DNA of 64,000 nucleotides from Psococerastis gibbosa (taxonomy: Eukaryota > Arthropoda > Insecta > Psocodea > Psocidae): positions 2,604,001-2,668,000 of the forward strand of contig OZ020489.1 of the NCBI GenBank assembly GCA_963971405.1, given 5' to 3'. This document shows, in pieces, positions 10,836 through 20,445 of this stretch. Under the pieces are notes generated by a model that was given only the letters and a program-made list of their open reading frames with translations, did not search any database and was not told where the DNA came from. The position numbers were made by a program, and so were the translations under genes. The first letter of the stretch is position 1; every line of letters starts with the position of its first letter.

Positions 10836-12419
10836 CAGTGGCGGGTCCAGAGGGGGGTCGAGAAAAATTAGCGTACACTATATAAAATAGGACATTATTA
10901 ACATAAACCATAGTATGGTAACATGAATGTCTTCCATGTTTAAATTATAAATTTTACTGCTGTAAAAATCGTAAAACGCCACTATTTTGAACTTATATTT
11001 TCATATTTTTCCCCCGAAGGAGACCCCCCGGCCCCCTATTTCCAGCAATTTGAATAAGCATTTAGGCATTCCTTTGTAAGCTTTAAAAAATCAATACCCC
11101 ACTATTTTGCCCTTATGTTTTCAAATTTTTGCTCCATGGGAGACCCCCGGGCCCCCCTGTTTCCAACTAAACTGGCAGGAACAAATTAATACCCTTATAT
11201 TGAAACTTAGAAAATCTATTTACAAATTCGTCCAAGTTAGGAATATAGTTGATGAACACTTACTGAGAGCCATATACTTTGCTTTAATACAGTCACACTT
11301 ACAATATGGGATTATAGTATGGGGGGCTTCATATAAAAATGAACTTGAACGGCTAATTAAAATTCAAAAGAAAATCCTTAAAATTATGTACAAAAAGCCT
11401 AAATTATTCCCCACTGAAGAGCTTTTTCATATTGCCAAAGTCCCAACCATCAATAAAATATTTACCAAACAATCTCTAATACAGTTATACAAAAATAAGC
11501 TTTTAGGCCTGCATCCCGAAGTCTCCCACGAACATGGCACAAGATATAAAGAGAGAAAACCCCTACTGCACGAAAAACCAAGAACAAGTAAAACTAAAAA
11601 TACAGCGCAATACAAGGCACTCTCTATCTATAATGATCTGCCCAGAAACTTGAAGGGTGGTAAAAGCCTACGAGTATTTATAACCAAAGCTTCCCAGCAC
11701 TTGAATCTCTTTTAAGAATATGTAATTTTCAACTCTCCCCCCCCTCCCCTTCCAATAAGATTCCATTCTTTCATTTACTTATTTCAATTCTTTTCAATAT
11801 TAAACTAATCAGCATCAAGGACAATTTTATTGAGTGCACTGTGAACTTTTAGAAAATAAGCAACTAACCTAACCTAACGTAATCTTTAATTAATTTTAAC
11901 TAACTTTATTTTTAAGCTTGACTAACATCCCTTTAACTAGCCACGCACGGCCTTGGCCTGTGGCAATACCTATGTATCACTATGTAATGTTTATGGGACT
12001 GAATAAATATAATAATAATAATAAACAATATGAATAAGCATTATTGCTGCTGTTAAAATGCGTAAAACCCCACTATTTTGCCCTTATGTTTTCAAATTTT
12101 TCCTCCGGATGAGACCCCGATACCCCCTGTTTCCCAGCAATATGAATAACCATTATTGCTGCACTATTGCTGCTGTTAAAATGCGTTAAACCTCCCTTTT
12201 TTGCTGTTATATTTTCAATTTTATCCCCCGGGGGAGGCCTCCGGACCTCCCATTGGTGCCTATCTGCATCAGGCGCATGGGTTTTTCAAGTAGCCTAATG
12301 CACTGTAAATTAATGTGCCTTGTTTCGCTAACAAATACAGTAATTGCACAAAAAATAAGTTTGGGTTGCTAGGCTACACCCACTTTTCCCAGAATGGCCC
12401 CCTCCAAAAATCTCCCTTG
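10836..12419. mobile_element. hAT-like element (CAGTGGCGGG ends) with perfect 8-bp target duplication, hosting a LINE
   Basis: The element is flanked on both sides by CGTGCAAT (10828-10835 and 12420-12427), an exact 8-bp duplication as left by hAT transposases. The left end reads CAGTGGCGGGTCCAGAGG; the right end, reverse complemented, CAAGGGAGATTTTTGGAGGG, so the terminal repeats are weak. A LINE fragment (11164-12020) sits inside. Internal sequence is matched by the copy at 62977-63476 and the left fragment at 47424. No transposase ORF is visible. Sequence around 44673 in another element gives the un-inserted target. Confidence 0.8.
11164..11715 (+). pseudogene. 5'-truncated non-LTR retrotransposon reverse transcriptase C-terminus
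   Basis: The open frame encodes about 183 residues of the region after the RT palm domain: a segment like LxKSIYKF, then the thumb-region signature HLQYGIIVWG, then IKIQKKILKIM and a basic C-terminus ending ASQHLNLF and stop. This pattern is typical of Jockey/CR1-type LINEs. The upstream ATG at 11107 lies in flanking repeat DNA, so the element is 5'-truncated, not a gene start. The 3' UTR runs to about 12020 and ends in (AAT)n at 12005-12023. The frame has no stops, so the insertion may be fairly young. The catalytic FADD-containing palm is absent, so the product cannot be an active polymerase. Confidence 0.85.
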
Positions 12420-12489
12420 CGTGCAATATTATTTCTATAAAATCTAAGCCGTCGTAATGGTAACATAACGATTTAGTCCGCATATCTAC

Positions 12490-12830
12490 TAAATGTTGTC
12501 TGGCTGTATTCCCACTAAATTAGTATTTTATATGCCTATGCTATCACAAATAACCAACGAGTAACACCATAACCTCTTAATATTACACTAGATTGGATTA
12601 AAGCCACCCCCGAAAAAAATCGTGGCTATGGCCATGTATTTCACTATTGACAAAATATCTACAAAATATTGTCTGACTGTATTCCCACTAAGTTAGTATT
12701 TTATATGCCTATGCTATCACAAATAACCTACGAGTAACACCATAACCTCTTAAGAATACACTAGATTGGATTACAGCCACCCCCGAAAAAAATCCTGGCT
12801 ACGGCCTTGCATTTCACTATTGACAGTCAC
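12490..12830. repeat. Tandem duplication of a hAT right end plus its flank
   Basis: Two adjacent copies of about 170 bases share TTGTCTGRCTGTATTCCCAC, the ATGCCTATGCTATCAC stretch, the terminal TGGCTAYGGCC end and the flanking ATTTCACTATTGAC. Because host flank is duplicated with the element end, the duplication happened after the hAT insertion. Confidence 0.75.
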
Positions 12831-13054
12831 TCATAACAAAGATGAAATAATAAGACGAGGTAGGGCGCACCAAATATTTTGCGGGGGGGCGCAGCAAAAG
12901 TTATCTACGCTACTGAAATACAGTTATAAATTGAAACAATTCCCTATGGGCTAGGCCCGTTTTAGGGTGGATGTATATATTCTACAATACAATATTAATA
13001 ATCCGGCCGCAATGGCATTCGTCACAGTGATTGTGAGTGTAGTGGTGTCTGAAC

Positions 13055-13450
13055 CAGGGACGGATCCAGCCCAGCCCATCTTACAATAGATTTACTACAT
13101 TTTTTCGTGGAGGGGCATTTTGTTTCACTTTCAATTGCCACTTGTTTGTGTTCCGTGTCGCCCTGATAAAAAAAAAACACGATTTCTCATTTTCCCGCCT
13201 AATTTTTTTGATACATTTTCCGCCAGGGAGACCTCCGGGCCCCCTCATTGAGAAAAAAAAACAACATATGACTTTGTCTATACAACCCAATTTTTTTTGT
13301 AGCGTTTTTCGTTATATTGATCTGCATTGAATGCAGTAGGTACATTTTTTCTTACAAGCATGAGGCTAATTTTTTATTTCAACTCACTTTACTGACCTAA
13401 AGTCATGCCACCCCCCAAACAGAAACTTGAATTGGCCCCCTGTGAAGAAG
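13055..13450. mobile_element. Fragment of a CAGGGACGGATCCAG hAT-like element
   Basis: The left end CAGGGACGGATCCAGCCC equals that of the 16085-16214 element. Downstream there are GGAGACCTCCGGGCCCCC-type words and poly-A tracts as in related elements. I could not find a right end with a matching target duplication, so the right boundary is approximate. Confidence 0.5.
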
Positions 13451-14109
13451 GTGAGTGATACGAGCAGTACTGATCAGCTAAGCCTTGACCTATTGTATTT
13501 TGAATAAAATCTACCTGATGCAATGCAAATAGGCTAGAAAATCGATACCAATCCTGGGCCGCATTACAAAGTAAATACGCAGATCGGACAACTAGGACGA
13601 GCCGTGTTTACATCAATAATTGAATTCAACTAATTGCAAGCTAGCCTACTCCAAATATTAATGCTGAGTCAGTAATTGAAACTCTAAGAAACTGTCGGGA
13701 AAATTTCCCGCGTAAGAAACTTGGAATGCTAGGGAATATTTAGTTTTTGATTTCCTCATTAAATCACTCAAAAAGCTTTTCCAGAGCTCTGTTCACCTGA
13801 ATAAATTATATAAGTTAACTTTTGCCCTTCGTTCTAATTTACTATCATTGTTTTTAAGAAATTAATGGTTTGAATTTTATATAGTCTAAAATTTAAGGAG
13901 AGTTTCTTAATGGTAATAAGTAACTCCTCCAAGACAGGTTGAAATTCGGTAGGCTAGGTATGGGAAACATAAACAATCTTCAAAATGCTAGTAAATAATG
14001 CAATCTAAAATCTATTGTTATTCTAGTTAACTCCAATGTAAACATAGGTCACTATTTTATTAATGTAATTTGATGATTTTTTGATTCCCAAAAATGCGCC
14101 CAATGTTAA

Positions 14110-14970
14110 AAAGAACCGGTCCGAGTTCACTCGAACATGCTTTCCAATTTATCAAAATTATTAGATAGAGAAAATTAGTAATTTTATGGCAAATATTTTT
14201 CCTATGGTTAAATTTCCGATATCTCGGGGGGGGGGGGGGGGCGGTTGTCCACCTGACGTCACTGGAAGTGAGGTAAATTGGTAAATTCTCGATAGGTCAA
14301 ACAAACACATTAATTACCACACAGCAATAATGGCAGGGCATGCAATGCATTTGAGCGCGAATTTTCTATCATTTTTTTCAAAAAATAATTTTTTGGGCAA
14401 AACCAAATATTTTTTTGGGAAAGCAACCTATCCGGTTTCGTTACTCAATTTAACACCTAAAACATGCTTGAAGGTAGAAATCATCGATAGAAAGGTTTCG
14501 CATTTTTTAGTCATTTTTTCATTAAAATTTAGTTATTTTTATTTTTTTACCCCCAGAAGCAAACTATCAAGGGGCAAGCGACCCCCCGCATTTTGTCAAC
14601 ATTAATAACGACTACAATCTACGAGAATTTAAAAGAAATCGTTGGAGCCGTTTTTGAGAAATAATTTTTTTAGACGTTTTTGTTGGAGTTTTTTGAAAAT
14701 AAAACCCCCCCAAATTGAGTTAGCCCAAAAAAAAAAAAAATAGTCCCGAGGTCTGATTTTTGTGAACCTACATGCCAAATTTCACTCAAATCCACTGAGT
14801 AGTTTGCCCGTAAATCGACGAACAGACAGACAGACCGACAGACAGACATTTTGTAAAAACCACTTTTTTGGGTTCCTGGTACCTCAATACGTGTAAATCC
14901 GTTGAAATCTCGGAATCGAAAATTTCGACCATCACAAAGCTTTCCTTATACTACGTATAAATTGGAAAGC
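14110..14970 (-). mobile_element. 0.85 kb (CTGT)n-bearing element, copy 1
   Basis: On the minus strand it starts GCTTTCCAATTTATACG and ends GGACCGGTTCTTT. The 5' end can fold (GCTTTCC with GGAAAGC; TTATAC with GTATAA). Inside are CAGGAACCCAAAAAAGTGG, a CTGT run, GGGCAAACTACTCAGTGG and a G tract. No conserved frame. Similar 5' and 3' words (TTTCCAATTTAT / ATAAATTGGAAA) form an inner inverted repeat. Confidence 0.7.
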
Positions 14971-15044
14971 AATAAATAGAAAATACTAGTACTAGTACTT
15001 ACTTATTTATTCATTATTATTATTTTATTTTTTTTAATTTTATT

Positions 15045-15200
15045 TTTTTAAAAAGGTTAATCGCATACAAAAAATTAAATGAATGTATCCGATTGACCTC
15101 TTCAGTCGCCTCTATAGGTGTGTTAAGTTACGACATGTCTGCGATCGTATGGCAAGTGCAAGCACGTTACCACCTGGCCATTGAAGTCCATCTATCGAGT
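15045..15200 (-). mobile_element. tRNA-related SINE, copy 2
   Basis: The minus strand reads ATGGCCAGGTGGTAACGTG, CTTGCACTTGCCATACG, TGTCGTAACTTAACACACC, GAGGCGACTGAAGAGGTC and a terminal GCGATTAACCTTTTT. Confidence 0.6.
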
Positions 15201-15359
15201 GCTATTGAGTACTATCCCCTTAGCACATGATTGGCTTGACTGCTGCACATATACTTTGGAGTCTCTCGTTAGTTCAGCACAAACAGCGAAAGTCTATTAT
15301 CTTTAATATCATTGGTTACAATACAATAATGTACTACAGTAGAACAATAAGGATTTATT

Positions 15360-15782
15360 GCTTTCCAATTTATGCGTAGTATAAGGAAAGCATTGTGAAG
15401 GTCGAAATTTTCGATTCCGAGATTTCAACGGATTTGAGCGTTTTGAGGTCCCAGGAACCCAAAAAAGTGGTTTTTACGAAATGTCTGTTATTTCTCGAAA
15501 ACGGCTCGAACGATTTCTTTTAAATTCACATATATTGTAGTCGTTATTAATGTTGACAAAATACGGGGGGTCGCTTGCCCCTTGATAGTTTGCTTCTGGG
15601 GGTAAAAAAATAAAAATAACTAAATTTTAATGAAAAATGATTAAAAAATAATTTTTCTGTGAAACCTTTCCAACGATGATTTCTACCTTCAGGCATGTTT
15701 TCGGTGTTAAATTGAGTAACGAAACCGGACAGGTTGCTTTCCCAAAAAATTATTTAAGCATGTTCGAGTAAACCGGTTCTTT
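15360..15782 (+). mobile_element. (CTGT)n-bearing element, internally deleted copy
   Basis: Both ends are present (GCTTTCCAATTTATGCG and AAACCGGTTCTTT). The block from the CTGT run to the AACTCAATTTGG stretch is missing, as is part of the 3' side. It faces the copy at 14110-14970, 390 bases away, in inverted orientation. Confidence 0.68.
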
Positions 15783-15794
15783 GTAGTTATGGCT

Positions 15795-15840
15795 GACTTC
15801 TTCTTCCAATGCCTCTTCTATCGATTGGCGATCATCATGG
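15795..15840 (-). repeat. 3' scrap of the same RTE-like LINE
   Basis: CTTCTATCGATTGGCGATC and ATCATGGGAA on the plus strand are the complement of the 3' end at 17120-17160. The piece directly follows the (CTGT)n-element end at 15782. Confidence 0.45.
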
Positions 15841-16084
15841 GAATTGTAGTCATGATGCGTTGGCTATACTATAGGGAATTGTAATGCAATGGTTTCCCAT
15901 TGCCTTCTGTATCCTTATGCCGTTGACGCTTCTTTGAGTTCCTTCGTATTTAGGGCCAGTTTCCCAACCCCAGGACAATAGAGTGCCCTGCACAGAAACG
16001 GCTGTGTTTTTCACCTATCCCGGCTGAAACTCGGCCCCCCATCTGTTCAGTCTTCATCACGCGCTTCCGCATCTTCACCACGAG

Positions 16085-16214
16085 CAGGGACGGATCCAGC
16101 CCATTTGGGGGGGGGGGGAGGGTGTAGTTAGTTGTGGGTCAAAATAAGAAAACATATGTAGGATCGAATTAAATCAGAGTAGCTACCCCCCGGGCCCCCC
16201 TGTATCTGTCCATG
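16085..16214. mobile_element. 130-base hAT-like MITE with perfect 8-bp duplication ACCACGAG
   Basis: ACCACGAG flanks both sides (16077-16084, 16215-16222). The left end is CAGGGACGGATCCAGCCC and the right, reverse complemented, CATGGACAGATACAGGGGG. A 13-base G run lies just inside the left end. A further left end of this family occurs at 13055. Confidence 0.82.
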
Positions 16215-16796
16215 ACCACGAGGAGGTAGAGATTAGGTATTTTTTGCTTTGAGACAATAAGGCATTTAACTCAGAAGCTCACCTGCTTTGACGACTTCAA
16301 AGAACCTTAATTTTAGACTACATTATTGCAAAGTTGTTGACGGGATTTGACATGAGCATCGCCTCCACACACAGAAAAGCAAAAATTCAGTAAATTGGTA
16401 ACAGCGTGGGAGAATTAAATGGAATAGCCTCTTGTTGAATAGTACTCGAACTGCTACTCCAACGGAATTGAACGGAAACATGCCCACCTGATGTTGTTTT
16501 AACTGCATTCCTCCCCCCCCCCCACCCCTCTCCCCTCTCTCCCTCCCCCTCTCTACCACCCTCCAGTTAATTTCATCCCTTCACTTAGGTGTTTATTCTG
16601 CTGTCGCGTCTTGTCGGCAACTCCACGTGCGGGGCTCTGTGTCAACTGCTAAGATGCTCGATCAAAAGCGGCAAGTGCGGCCCACATGATGTTATTATAA
16701 CTGCATCCCTTCTTCTCCCCTCTAACCTGCCTATGACCCCCCCCCCCCTCTTTTGCTAATTTCTCATACCTTGTTTGGGTGTTCTGCTGTCGCGTA

Positions 16797-17190
16797 CGTG
16801 GAGAACAGAATCAGTGCGTTTGAAATGTGGGTATACAGACGAATGCTGCGCATCTTGGTGAGATTGTGTCCCTGATGCTGGGGTCCTCAGGCGAATGGTT
16901 ACAAAAGCCGAGTTACTGCTCACGGTTAAGAAACGGAAACTAACATATTTCGGCATTTTGATGAGGAACAAAAAGTATCGCTTACGGCATGTAATAACCC
17001 GATGGAAGATAGAAGGACAGAGGGCTCCAGGCAGAAGAAGAACATCCTCGTTGAAAAACCTGAGGCAGTGGTTCGGCATGAGCACGACTTGCCTTTTCAG
17101 AGCAGCAGTCTCCAAGGTCCAAATTGCCATGATGATCGCCAATCTTCGATAGAAGAGGCATTTTAAGAGGAAGATCGAAGTAGAAGAATT
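16797..17190 (+). pseudogene. RTE-like LINE reverse transcriptase C-terminal fragment
   Basis: Two frames carry a known-type LINE C-terminus: YVENRISAFEMWVYRRMLRI up to a stop at about 16875, then RMVTKAELLLTVKKRKLTYF, IEGQRAPGRRRTSSLKNLR and QWFGMSTTCLFRAAVSKVQI to a stop at 17150. The break between them is a small deletion or shift. The basic GRRRTSSL stretch before the terminal W-rich segment is typical of RTE/Jockey-type insect elements. The fragment interrupts a local repeat (see 16430-17580). Confidence 0.8.
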
Positions 17191-17304
17191 TTGTTTGGTT
17201 GACTATGCATCGTGTTTTGGAAATTGTATTGTTTTTTGGACGTGGGTTAGACAGGAAAAGACTTTCTAGTCTTAAGTCTCGCCCGTAAATAAAAGCAGTT
17301 ATTA

Positions 17305-17390
17305 TTATTATTAAGAAGAAGTAGAAGAATTAGAAGAAGTAGAAGAAGTAGAAGAAGTAGAAGAAGTAGAAGAAGAAGAAGATGAAGAAG
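17305..17390. repeat. (GAA/GTAGAA)n microsatellite
   Basis: An imperfect purine-rich run of AGAAGTAGAAG units. On the minus strand it makes a poly-leucine frame that is not a gene. Confidence 0.9.
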
Positions 17391-17579
17391 GAACTGTCGC
17401 GCCATGTCGGCAATACCACTTGTGGAATTCTGTGTCTTTTGCAAATATACACGATCAAAAGTACTCCTACGCATATAACGTTGTTTTAACTGCTCATGTT
17501 CATTTCTCAACCCTTCTCTGAATGCTTTACTGTGCATGGTGCTGTTTGGTATCCTGGCAATACCACGAGTGGGTTTGGT

Positions 17580-18117
17580 GACGATTGTAAATGCTCCAAA
17601 TCAAAAGAGCCATATGCCCCTACCTACCTATCACTCGCCCTTTTCAGTTTGAAATTAACTCGATAAACTGTATTTCCTGTGTCAAATAACAGACTGTCAC
17701 ATAAAATAAACACTGAAGTTTTCACCAGGCGGAAGTAATAAGCACTTTAATTTCTCAGAACATTATTCCGTTGTACAACGGTTCAGTTATTGTGCCTATA
17801 TCGAATAATAACGAGTTGTCGATATCTTATTTCCGGCAGCTTTCAAAAGTTTAAACTTATTTCGCATACACCTGTCGGCTGTCGCTTCATAAAGCATGAA
17901 ATTAATAGCCTGTCTAACAACCTAAAATTAGGTTGTTTTACACTATAATTTGTATCGAACAAGCTCATAACGCCATTGTATTTATTATATAATAGTCGAT
18001 ATTGTATAATACATGCGCTTACAAGACGCTGCCAAAATAGCTTCACAGTCGATAAGAGCCAAAGCGACTCGCACCCAAACTTGGAGAAGTCATGCCTACG
18101 CTAGATATATTGTATGT
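17580..18117. other. No gene found
   Basis: It is mixed-composition sequence with no repeat copy noticed and no convincing exon. Confidence 0.45.
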
Positions 18118-18185
18118 CAATGGTGAGCTTGTCTCAGCTTGTTCATTATCGCTTGTAGCTGGTGCAGGTTGACATTGAGGACGTG

Positions 18186-18290
18186 TATAAATAAATAAAT
18201 AAATAAGGAATTTTTGTTCTATTACTAAGCCAAACTAGCGGAGTTAGGGCTATAAAGCTCTCTCTTACACTCAACTAGGAAGGCCCAAGA
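18186..18290 (-). mobile_element. tRNA-derived SINE, 3' half
   Basis: It keeps the body word GAGTGTAAGAGAGAGC (minus strand), AACTCCGCTAGTTTGGC and the (ATTT)n tail. The tRNA-like head is missing. It abuts a fragment of another dispersed repeat (18118-18185). Confidence 0.65.
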
Positions 18291-19275
18291 ACACCTGTCC
18301 AACCAACCCTTTGTTAAATAAAGAACACTCTTCTCAAGAAAAGCCTCGAACATCGGCTTTCCAGTTCTAATAGTCTTTACCAAATGCACTACACCGGGGG
18401 CCGGGCCCCCTCTGAAAATTAATAAGCAATCCAATCAAATGACGCGTAGAGAAGAAGTGGGTATGCCTATTGTATAGCGACCCAAACCGATCACTAACCG
18501 AGATCCGATAAATTTCAGTTTTCCCCAATTTGTCACCCAAGGTTCTCACACTATCCCAAACCTCCAACAAACCAAACCTGAAACCCATGTTCACATCCCT
18601 CTCTAAATTCAGGTCCCACTATAGATCAAGATGACCACTGGCCTAGAACAATGCAACATCGGTTAGTGAGCAGTCCCACGGCTGCCAACTGCAGAAAAAC
18701 AATGCGGTTTGTATCAGTGCCAATGACATCTTCTAGGAATTATGATATTCCGATCAAGTTGTGCGGCTGGCATCCTGCTCCGGTCCGTTTAAAGTTCGCG
18801 CACGTCGCTAGGTTGGTCAACTTGACGTGTTTAGGTCACTGGTGTGTACCGTATATCATGGATGGTATGATGTACATACATATGATACATATTGTCGTCA
18901 GGCCATTGGCGTATTTAGAAGTCTATTGTGTCATCTATTTGTTACAGATGTATTACAGGGTCAAAGCTCCTTCTGCATTGAATAGTGAACAGTATTTTGC
19001 ATTTCGATGCCTTGTTTCGCAAACCACACATAGAACAAATTCTGCGCCTGAAGGAATACGAAGAAGGGTTTATGAAATGGATCATAGGCTACCCCCTCAA
19101 TCTGCATAAGTGAAAACAAGAGCCCAGGGCAGACAGTTGAAAGGAAATAGATACCTTCCGTAAAAATAACGATGATTTGGACTTGGATTTGGACGCATTT
19201 AAATGATTGCACCAGTACAGCAACGTAACAACTAACTTCCCAAATTTAAAATAAAAAAGAGTTACATGTAGAAGC
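18291..19275. other. No gene confirmed; one long unsupported frame
   Basis: A plus-strand frame of 152 codons (18651-19109) has no motif, membrane segment or neighbouring splice signals that I recognise. A small GGGGGCCGGGCCCCC patch at 18395 resembles hAT internal words. I treat the stretch as non-coding. Confidence 0.4.
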
Positions 19276-19529
19276 GCCGGCCGCCATACCAAGTTGAATC
19301 CAGCGGACCAGAGCAGGTTCAAAGCTGCAGATAAATTGGTCGTGTGCACAGTGCCGGTAGGGAAACATGGCAGGACTTGTCCTGGTTACCTCCGAACTAA
19401 TCGTGTGACTTCACTGTGTTTCCCAAGTGGTTCGGAATCCACTATAATCAGGAGGTCCACTGGAGTCCTATGGGCCCACACCGTGGCCTGGGACTGTGTC
19501 AAACCATACTACTACTACTACTACATGTA
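19276..19529 (+). mobile_element. SINE-like repeat (GCCGGCCGCC start, CTA tail), copy 1
   Basis: It starts near GCCGGCCGCCATACCAAG, has GCGGACCAGAGCAGGTTC, the shared core AGTGGTTCGGAATCCACTAT and ends in (CTA)n. The GGTTCGGAATCC word resembles a B box. Copies at 25535, 41777 and 56344 share start, core and tail. Confidence 0.7.
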
Positions 19530-19530
19530 G

Positions 19531-19642
19531 AAGCAGTAGAATCCGGAATAATAGGCCGCGGTAAATCTGGATGCGTATTTCCAAATTTTTCGTCAACATC
19601 TGTGGTCGACATCTTCAGTGGCAGTGCATAGACTTCAAAGAC
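19531..19642. mobile_element. Half copy of the palindromic element
   Basis: It begins GAAGCAGTAGAATCCGG and runs through CGTCAACATCTGTGGTCGAC and CATCTTCAGTGGCAGTG, i.e. the left arm only. It lies between a (CTA)n SINE tail and a fragment of the GGTTCGAGTCC SINE (about 19650-19700). Confidence 0.6.
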
Positions 19643-19911
19643 TGTATCATGTAAAGCAGGCGGTCTCGGCCCTTCCTAGGTTGGCTCAGCAATAGAACAT
19701 AGCTCGAAAAGTAAATATTTATGAATAGATAGTCTTTCTGTTCAGATGTATTTCGAGTGTTGTGGCCAGCATTCCAGGAATAATGATGGAAGACAAATTT
19801 TCCTTTATACCAGTGAAAGCTAAGTACTCGTTTGAAAACATTTTCCTCGTTTGTCAAATCTCAAACTTCGATCTCCCAGTTTAAAATCTAGTTCTCTAGT
19901 AACTATAAAAT

Positions 19912-20066
19912 ATCGGCTTCCGTGGCAAGGTGGTAGCGTGCTTGCACTTGCGATCGGAAACGTGTCGTAACTCAGTACCAGTATTAATTTACTCATTGAG
20001 GCGACTGAAAAGGTCAATCGGATGCATTAATTGAATTGGTTGTATAACCTTTTTCATAAAAAAGAA
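19912..20066 (+). mobile_element. tRNA-related SINE (GTGGCAAGGTGGTAGCG A box), copy 1
   Basis: The head GGCTTCCGTGGCAAGGTGG contains an A-box-like TGGCAAGGTGG. It is followed by CTTGCACTTGCGATCGG, TGTCGTAACTCAG, GAGGCGACTGAAAAGGTC and a 3' end TTGTATAACCTTTTT. Inverted copies lie at 15045-15200 and 29740-29900; a fragment at 42320-42405. Confidence 0.6.
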
Positions 20067-20119
20067 AACAACTGCACTGTGTCGGCCCCCGTTTCATCTC
20101 TAGGCATTCTTTACATTGT

Positions 20120-20445
20120 AGTATTATATGGTATATAACACTGACATTAAATTAACTTTGGTTGAAGAGGTAACCTCCTCGTTATAACCGAAATTAGAGG
20201 ATATGGAAAAAACTGGGCTTGGCGGGATTCGAACCCACGATCTACGGTTCGGTTAGATAGTTGTGTAGTTGTTCTAACCTGTCTAGCAACACGAATCATG
20301 CCAATTAGAGCATAAGTAGAGGATTTGGCATTTACTGGACTTGTCGGGGCTTGTGGTCCAGCGGTTAAGACGACCCCCCGGTTAGGCGTAGATCGTGGGT
20401 TCGAATCCCGCCAAGCCCAGTTTTTTCCATATCCTCTAATTTCTG
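20120..20445. mobile_element. tRNA-like inverted-repeat element, copy 2
   Basis: The left arm (20163-20252) is the inverted complement of the right arm's 3' half for nearly 60 bases, including GTTTTTTCCATATCCTC. The right arm carries a 72-base tRNA-like cloverleaf at 20347-20418. The whole element shares its left flank with copy 1, so the two are copies of one composite repeat. Confidence 0.68.
20347..20418 (+). other. tRNA-like cloverleaf (Thr GGU-like anticodon), probably SINE-type not a gene
   Basis: Acceptor GGGCTTG pairs with CAAGCCC at all 7 positions. The D arm is GTC/GAC around AGCGGTTAA. The anticodon arm ACCCC-CCGGTTA-GGCGT has one mismatch. The variable loop is AGATC and the T arm GTGGG-TTCGAAT-CCCGC. 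Lengths (7, 2, 16, 1, 17, 5, 17, 7) are canonical. The triplet at 34-36 is GGT. Position 33 is C, not the near-invariant T, and the copy is embedded in a repeat, so a functional tRNA is unlikely. A and B boxes for RNA polymerase III are present. Confidence 0.5.

Larger units (their letters stand above)
10473..12809. mobile_element. hAT-like element (CAAGRCCGTAG ends), second layer of a nested stack
   Basis: The left end is CAAGACCGTAGGCAAGGGG and the right end, reverse complemented, CAAGGCCGTAGCCAGGATT. The flanks TATTCCAC and CATTTCAC match at 6 of 8 positions, an aged target duplication. Inside it lies the 10836-12419 element. With that removed, the sequence aligns with the complete relative at 44309-44951. 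Non-autonomous: no transposase frame is seen. Confidence 0.65.
10136..12915. mobile_element. Outermost hAT-like MITE (CAGTGGCGTA ends) of the nested stack
   Basis: The left end is CAGTGGCGTAAATAAC. The right end, reverse complemented, is CAGTAGCGTAGATAAC, so 14 of 16 bases agree. Next to both ends are G-rich tracts and the word GGGCGCA or its complement. The flanks AGTAATAC and AAATACAG do not form a clean duplication, so the exact boundaries are uncertain. Without the inner insertions the element would be about 435 bases. Confidence 0.5.
16430..17580. repeat. Local repeat with three to four diverged units
   Basis: The words CTGTCGCG, a GTCGGCAA-like stretch, CACGWGYGG, TGTGTC and GATCAAAAG recur in order near 16600, 17392 and (weakly) 17540. 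Between them is ATGTTRTTWTAACTGC (16490, 16688, 17478). Unit length is about 150-200 bases. The LINE fragment at 16797 lies between units. Confidence 0.5.

Noticed and set aside
16756-17142. 128-codon minus-strand ORF
   Set aside because: It is antisense to the LINE C-terminal fragment, which has clear protein similarity on the plus strand.
17247-17537. 96-codon ORF with a poly-leucine stretch
   Set aside because: It is the translation of the GAA-type microsatellite.
18651-19109. 152-codon ORF as a gene
   Set aside because: There is no motif or upstream and downstream gene structure; length alone is not enough in 64 kb.
20347-20418. Functional tRNA-Thr gene
   Set aside because: C at position 33, an anticodon-stem mismatch and its place in a repeated inverted element argue for a SINE-type sequence.
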